Shown: positions 60,423 through 64,000 of the stretch, one piece after another
Layout of the letters: each line of letters opens with the position of its first letter
Numbering within the stretch: position 1 is the first letter of the stretch
Assembly: GCF_000278135.1 (NCBI RefSeq)
Contig: NZ_JH725025.1
Span: 100,832-164,831, forward strand
Source: Candidatus Bartonella washoeensis Sb944nv
GTDB taxonomy: Bacteria; Pseudomonadota; Alphaproteobacteria; Rhizobiales; Rhizobiaceae
Length of the DNA stretch: 64,000 nt
Direction: 5' to 3'
Made by a program: the position numbers and the translations under genes
Notes under the pieces: generated by a model
What the model was told of the DNA's origin: nothing
Databases searched by the model: none
The model's input: the letters and a program-made list of their open reading frames with translations, nothing else

Positions 60423-61612
60423 TAGCGATCAACCTCTCCAAAAACAATATCAATCGAACCTAAAATAGCTGTAGCATCCGCCAGCATATGACCTCGGGTT
60501 AAAAAATCCATGGCTTGAAGATGAGCAAAGCCAGGAGCACGTAATTTAACACGATAAGGTTTATTGGTTCCATCAGAAATGAGATAGACGCCAAACTCAC
60601 CTTTTGGGGCTTCCACAGCAACGTATACTTCACCTGGGGGAGTATGAAAACCTTCCGTATAAAGCTTAAAATGATGAATGAGCGCTTCCATTGAACTTTT
60701 CATTTCGCACCGCTTTGGAGGCACAATTTTGCGATCCAAACTTGAAACCGGTCCATTTTTTTCAGTACTCAATAAACGATCCACACATTGGCGCATAATT
60801 TTTGCTGATTGACGCATTTCTTCCATACGAATAAGATAACGATCATAACAATCGCTATTCTTACCTACAGGAATATCAAATTCCATTTCATCATAACATT
60901 CGTAAGGTTGGCTTTTACGTAAATCCCATGGCACCCCAGCTCCACGAATCATGACACCAGAAAAGCCACGTGCCCAAGCTTCATCAATACTTACCACGCC
61001 AATATCGACATTACGCTGCTTAAAAATCCGATTGGGCGTTACAAGCGCATCGAGTCTACCAAGAGAAACAAGAAAGGGATCAATAAAATTACCAATATCC
61101 TCAATTAAAGATTCTGGTAAATCCTGATGCACACCACCAGGACGAAAATAATTTGCATGAAGACGTGCACCACATGCACGCTCATAAAAAATCATTAACC
61201 TTTCACGTTGCTCAAACCCCCAAAGCGGCGGTGTCAAAGCACCGACATCCATTGCTTGTGTTGTTACATTGAGTAAATGATTAAGAATGCGCCCAATTTC
61301 TGAAAACAAAACACGTATTAACTGCCCTCGTTTGGGAATCTCGACACCCAATAATTTTTCAATGGCAAGTACAAAAGCATGCTCCTGATTCATAGGAGCA
61401 ACATAATCTAAACGATCTAGATAAGGACCTGCCTGTAGATAAGTCTTGGTCTCCATTAATTTTTCGGTACCGCGATGTAATAGCCCAATATGTGGATCTA
61501 CACGTTCAACAACCTCACCGTCCAGCTCCAGAACCATGCGCAAAACGCCATGCGCTGCAGGATGCTGCGGACCAAAATTGATATTAAAGTTTCGAACATT
61601 GACCTCAGCCAC
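60422..61612 (-). CDS. nuoD: NADH-quinone oxidoreductase subunit D
   Basis: 49-kDa-type subunit forming the quinone-reduction site with NuoB. The [12 protein letters not shown] segment at 14-25 carries the quinone-site histidine. [14 protein letters not shown] and the C-terminal DIVFGEVDR end are conserved. The length is 396 aa; it is separate from nuoC, not fused as in E. coli. A 127-bp gap precedes it. Confidence 0.96.
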   Translation of the reverse strand: MAEVNVRNFNINFGPQHPAAHGVLRMVLELDGEVVERVDPHIGLLHRGTEKLMETKTYLQAGPYLDRLDYVAPMNQEHAFVLAIEKLLGVEIPKRGQLIRVLFSEIGRILNHLLNVTTQAMDVGALTPPLWGFEQRERLMIFYERACGARLHANYFRPGGVHQDLPESLIEDIGNFIDPFLVSLGRLDALVTPNRIFKQRNVDIGVVSIDEAWARGFSGVMIRGAGVPWDLRKSQPYECYDEMEFDIPVGKNSDCYDRYLIRMEEMRQSAKIMRQCVDRLLSTEKNGPVSSLDRKIVPPKRCEMKSSMEALIHHFKLYTEGFHTPPGEVYVAVEAPKGEFGVYLISDGTNKPYRVKLRAPGFAHLQAMDFLTRGHMLADATAILGSIDIVFGEVDR

Positions 61613-61739
61613 AATTAACCCCTTGCTAAAAAAAAACTTTATATCAAATTTTAATAAAAACTCTTATCATATTAAAATAATTGGTTATTTAAGAATTTCA
61701 TTGCTCTAAATCCATACGTTATCAGCTCTAATATCATTT

Positions 61740-62342
61740 TTAACCATCTGCTTTTTCATCACAGGGTAAAATATATTGAGCACCCTCCCAAGGAGAAAGA
61801 AAATCAAAATTACGCATTTCTTGTCGCAAAACAACAGGCTCATAAATCACCCTCTTTGCTTCATTATCATAACGACATTCGACAAATCCAGTAACAGGAA
61901 AATCTTTGCGCAAAGGATGCCCTTCAAAGCCATAATCAGTTAAGATTCGCCTTAAATCCGGATGACCTGAAAATAAAATTCCATACATATCGTACGTCTC
62001 ACGCTCATACCACTCTGCTCCAGGATAAATAGAGCAAGCGGAAGCAACGGGAGTATTTTCATCAGTCCGCACTTTAACACGCAACCGTAAATTATGACGG
62101 GGAGATAATAATTGGTAACTGACATCAAAACGTTTATCACGCGAAGGATAATCAACACCACTAATGTCGGTAATATTAATAAACTGACAGCGAGAATCAT
62201 CACGAACAAACACTAAGACATCCGCAATTGCATCAAGACGCGAAACAATAGTCAACTCGCCAAATGCAAGAACGGCTTCTTCAAGCTTATCTCCTAATTT
62301 GTTTTTCAAATAGGCAGCAAGTTCTCCTAATGTTTCACTCAT
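61740..62342 (-). CDS. nuoC: NADH-quinone oxidoreductase subunit C
   Basis: 30-kDa-type peripheral subunit. The family block [20 protein letters not shown] and the following [12 protein letters not shown] are intact. The ATG at 62342 (MSETLGEL) gives 200 aa and the usual N-terminus. GGGAG is twelve bases upstream; a TTG nine bases earlier sits closer to that site and is an alternative start. Confidence 0.94.
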   Translation of the reverse strand: MSETLGELAAYLKNKLGDKLEEAVLAFGELTIVSRLDAIADVLVFVRDDSRCQFINITDISGVDYPSRDKRFDVSYQLLSPRHNLRLRVKVRTDENTPVASACSIYPGAEWYERETYDMYGILFSGHPDLRRILTDYGFEGHPLRKDFPVTGFVECRYDNEAKRVIYEPVVLRQEMRNFDFLSPWEGAQYILPCDEKADG

Positions 62343-62358
62343 AAACAACAAAAGCTCC

Positions 62359-62937
62359 CTATCGCTCTATTGATCCGGTACGACGAATTTTCTTTTGCAA
62401 CAATAATATACCATATAGCAATGCTTCTGCCGTAGGGGGACACCCTGGAACATAAATATCCACAGGTACAATACGGTCACACCCGCGAACAACTGAATAA
62501 GAATAATGATAATATCCACCCCCGTTCGCACATGATCCCATAGAAATCACATAACGGGGTTCTGGCATCTGATCATAAACTTTTCTTAATGCAGGTGCCA
62601 TTTTATTTGTTAAAGTACCAGCGACTACCATTACATCGGACTGACGAGGTGAAGCACGCGGCGCATATCCAAAACGCTCATTGTCATAATGTGGCATTGA
62701 ACATTGCATCATTTCGATCGCACAACAAGCCAAACCAAAACTCATCCACATCAAAGAACCAGTACGCGCCCAAGTAATCAAAGCATCGGCAGAAGTAACT
62801 AAAAAGCCTTTATCCGATAATTCAGCATTAATATCACGGAAAAAATTATCGTCAGAACTTATCAACTCACCGGTATTGGGATCAATAATCCCTTTTTGGG
62901 GAGCAGCAAACATTGAATCGCTAGATATCAATCCCAT
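62359..62937 (-). CDS. nuoB: NADH-quinone oxidoreductase subunit B
   Basis: Binds terminal cluster N2, which reduces quinone. Ligands are the adjacent cysteines C71-C72 ([10 protein letters not shown]), C136 (MGSCANGGG) and C166 ([10 protein letters not shown]). The length of 192 aa includes a short variable N-terminus. GGAGCTC precedes the ATG, and the gene starts within the last 10 bp of nuoA. Confidence 0.96.
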   Translation of the reverse strand: MGLISSDSMFAAPQKGIIDPNTGELISSDDNFFRDINAELSDKGFLVTSADALITWARTGSLMWMSFGLACCAIEMMQCSMPHYDNERFGYAPRASPRQSDVMVVAGTLTNKMAPALRKVYDQMPEPRYVISMGSCANGGGYYHYSYSVVRGCDRIVPVDIYVPGCPPTAEALLYGILLLQKKIRRTGSIER

Positions 62938-63293
62938 TCAAGAGCTCCTTTTTTCCATTCATATATAAACCCAACAGTCAAAAGTGCTAAGAATATAATC
63001 ATTGACCAAAAACCGAATACACCTATCGAGCCAAATGAGACTGCCCAAGGGAAAAGAAATGCAACTTCAAGATCAAAAATAATAAACAAAATCGATACCA
63101 AATAAAAACGAATATCAAACTTCATACGTGCATCGTTAAACGAATTAAATCCACATTCATAAGCCGATAATTTTTCAGGATCGGGAGAACGATAAGCCAC
63201 AATGTAAGGCATAATTAAAAGAACGCCAGCAATAATTGCTGAAACAATAATAAAGATTAAGACAGGCAAATAAGAACTCAATAAATCAGTCAT
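62928..63293 (-). CDS. nuoA: NADH-quinone oxidoreductase subunit A
   Basis: Three-helix membrane subunit and first gene of the nuo operon. The conserved loop [20 protein letters not shown] holds the cysteine near the quinone channel. The ATG at 63293 (MTDLLSSY) directly follows GGGAGAGG and yields the family's 121 aa; an in-frame reading to 63359 is rejected. The operon promoter should lie in the ~300 bp upstream, where no consensus pair stood out; that gap is otherwise empty. Confidence 0.95.
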   Translation of the reverse strand: MTDLLSSYLPVLIFIIVSAIIAGVLLIMPYIVAYRSPDPEKLSAYECGFNSFNDARMKFDIRFYLVSILFIIFDLEVAFLFPWAVSFGSIGVFGFWSMIIFLALLTVGFIYEWKKGALEWD

Positions 63294-63589
63294 AATCCTC
63301 TCCCACCTTAATGAAATGCCTGAATAACATAACCAGTTAACACTAGTTAGATCAAACAAACAAACCGCAATAACCGTTCTGTTAATTCTATCCTACTGCT
63401 TCAAGAGCATGTCAGATTATATTTTCCTTATCGGCATAGGTAACGCAGAGCAAAGAAAGACGCAAGTCCTATCCCCAATAAACCAAACTACAAGAACAGA
63501 ATTCAAGCTAATACTTTGAACAACTATATGCCCTGCAAATTAACACGTCTATACCCGAAGAAACGGAAGTTCCAGGAATAAACTTAAAA

Positions 63590-63666
63590 TGGCGCGAGTG
63601 ACGGGGCTCGAACCCGCGACCTCCGGCGTGACAGGCCAGCACTCTAACCAACTGAGCTACACCCGC
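63590..63666 (-). tRNA. tRNA-Asp (anticodon GTC)
   Basis: Full 77-nt cloverleaf with encoded CCA. The acceptor stem GCGGGTG/CACTCGC has one G-U pair. Anticodon stem CTGGC/GCCGG encloses loop CTGTCAC, so the anticodon is GTC. The T arm is GCGGG-TTCGAGC-CCCGT with one G-U closing pair, and the discriminator is G. Confidence 0.97.
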
Positions 63667-63701
63667 GCATCCTTTGCACCAAATGAATTAGTACAAGCGG
63701 T

Positions 63702-63730
63702 CGTGTAAGCGGTTCATGCGTTTATGTCAA
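63702..63730 (-). promoter_or_regulatory. Candidate promoter of tRNA-Asp
   Basis: On the minus strand a perfect TTGACA (63730-63725), 17-bp spacer and TACACG (63707-63702) lie 35 bp before the tRNA. The strong -35 with weak -10 matches stable-RNA promoters of alphaproteobacteria. Confidence 0.5.
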
Positions 63731-63779
63731 GAAGTCTTATGCATTTTTTTAAAAAAATCATAAAACAACATCTTTATTC

Positions 63780-63808
63780 TTGCGTTTGGAAAAATTTTTC
63801 CTTAATAG
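63780..63808 (+). promoter_or_regulatory. Candidate promoter of tRNA-Val
   Basis: TTGCGT (63780-63785), 17-bp spacer and TAATAG (63803-63808) lie 30 bp before the tRNA. The two tRNA genes are divergent and their promoters share this short interval. Confidence 0.4.
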
Positions 63809-63838
63809 AGTGCCCATTCAGTTGCTGATCATCATATT

Positions 63839-63914
63839 GGGCGATTAGCTCAGCTGGTAGAGCGCCTCGTTTACACCGAGGATGTCGGGAGTTCGAGTCT
63901 CTCATCGCCCACCA
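63839..63914 (+). tRNA. tRNA-Val (anticodon TAC)
   Basis: 76-nt cloverleaf with encoded CCA. The acceptor stem is GGGCGAT/ATCGCCC and the discriminator A. Anticodon stem CCTCG/CGAGG encloses loop TTTACAC, giving anticodon TAC. The T arm is GGGAG-TTCGAGT-CTCTC with G-T pairing. No gene is visible in the remaining 86 bases of the window. Confidence 0.97.
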
Positions 63915-64000
63915 TCTAGTTTTATGTTACGAATAACTTATTGATTTTCCATATGTTTTTTAAGGTGAGGGATGTGTGAATAAAAGTGAGGGAATAGGAT

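Noticed and set aside
63965..63993. GTGAGGGA repeated 21 bp apart at the window end
   Set aside because: Two short copies only and no context; the window ends seven bases later.
1..64000. CRISPR arrays, IS elements, intact prophage genes, known riboswitches, rRNA genes
   Set aside because: None seen. No regularly spaced repeats, no transposase motifs and no recognisable riboswitch cores in the leaders examined by eye.

Overview
The window reads as chromosomal DNA of a Bartonella species (Alphaproteobacteria, Hyphomicrobiales/Rhizobiales). The base composition is AT-rich and intergenic gaps are long and decaying. The gene order is rhizobial: rlpA-dacF-tmk-holB-metG-tatD; sufBCDS-sufT; rne / amidase / mrcA / prfB; sdhE-mfd; and a complete nuoA-N operon followed by birA, rnj, proS and lolCD. 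An invasion-associated-locus-B (IalB) family protein, a phosphatidylcholine synthase and a periplasmic Cu/Zn superoxide dismutase fit a facultative intracellular alphaproteobacterium. The species was not determined.

Layout. Positions 1-1.7 kb carry the 5' part of rimO and lexA on the minus strand. Positions 1.7-3.4 kb are almost gene-free except for tRNA-Lys and, just beyond it, a decayed tyrosine-recombinase (integrase) C-terminus. A plus-strand housekeeping run fills 3.4-10.7 kb: an RlpA-like lipoprotein, a PBP5-like protein lacking its KTG motif, tmk, holB, metG, tatD and an MBL hydrolase. At 10.7-11.5 kb lies a frameshifted lipoprotein remnant. At 11.5-15.2 kb are a membrane protein, a 3-hydroxyisobutyryl-CoA hydrolase-like gene and pcs on the minus strand, then a UbiH-type monooxygenase on the plus strand. 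The 15.2-19.1 kb stretch is accessory-like: two overlapping small envelope genes, sodC and an orphan winged-helix + PD-(D/E)XK nuclease-like gene, with large empty gaps. The suf operon and a second cysteine desulfurase occupy 19.1-25.7 kb.

From 25.9 to 30.1 kb are an alpha/beta hydrolase, tyrS, bcp and prfB; prfB is intact only if the classical +1 programmed frameshift is read. The 30.3-38.1 kb block holds mrcA and a cell-wall amidase (minus), rne (plus) with a long leader, and the IalB-family gene; rne and the latter share a strong bidirectional terminator. After another decaying gap (38.1-38.7 kb), everything to 63.3 kb is on the minus strand: mfd-sdhE, lolD-lolC-proS, rnj, birA and nuoN through nuoA. 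The window closes with tRNA-Asp (minus) and tRNA-Val (plus).

How the genes work together. nuoA-N encodes all fourteen subunits of proton-pumping NADH dehydrogenase. The suf genes encode the Fe-S assembly machinery that must supply the many clusters of NuoB, E, F, G and I, and of RimO. SdhE adds FAD to succinate dehydrogenase. MrcA, the amidase, the RlpA-like protein and the PBP5-like protein form a peptidoglycan-remodelling set. RNase E and RNase J give the cell both major RNA-decay endonuclease types. No CRISPR array, intact transposase, rRNA operon or complete mobile element was seen. All calls come from reading the sequence and recalling families; no database search was run.
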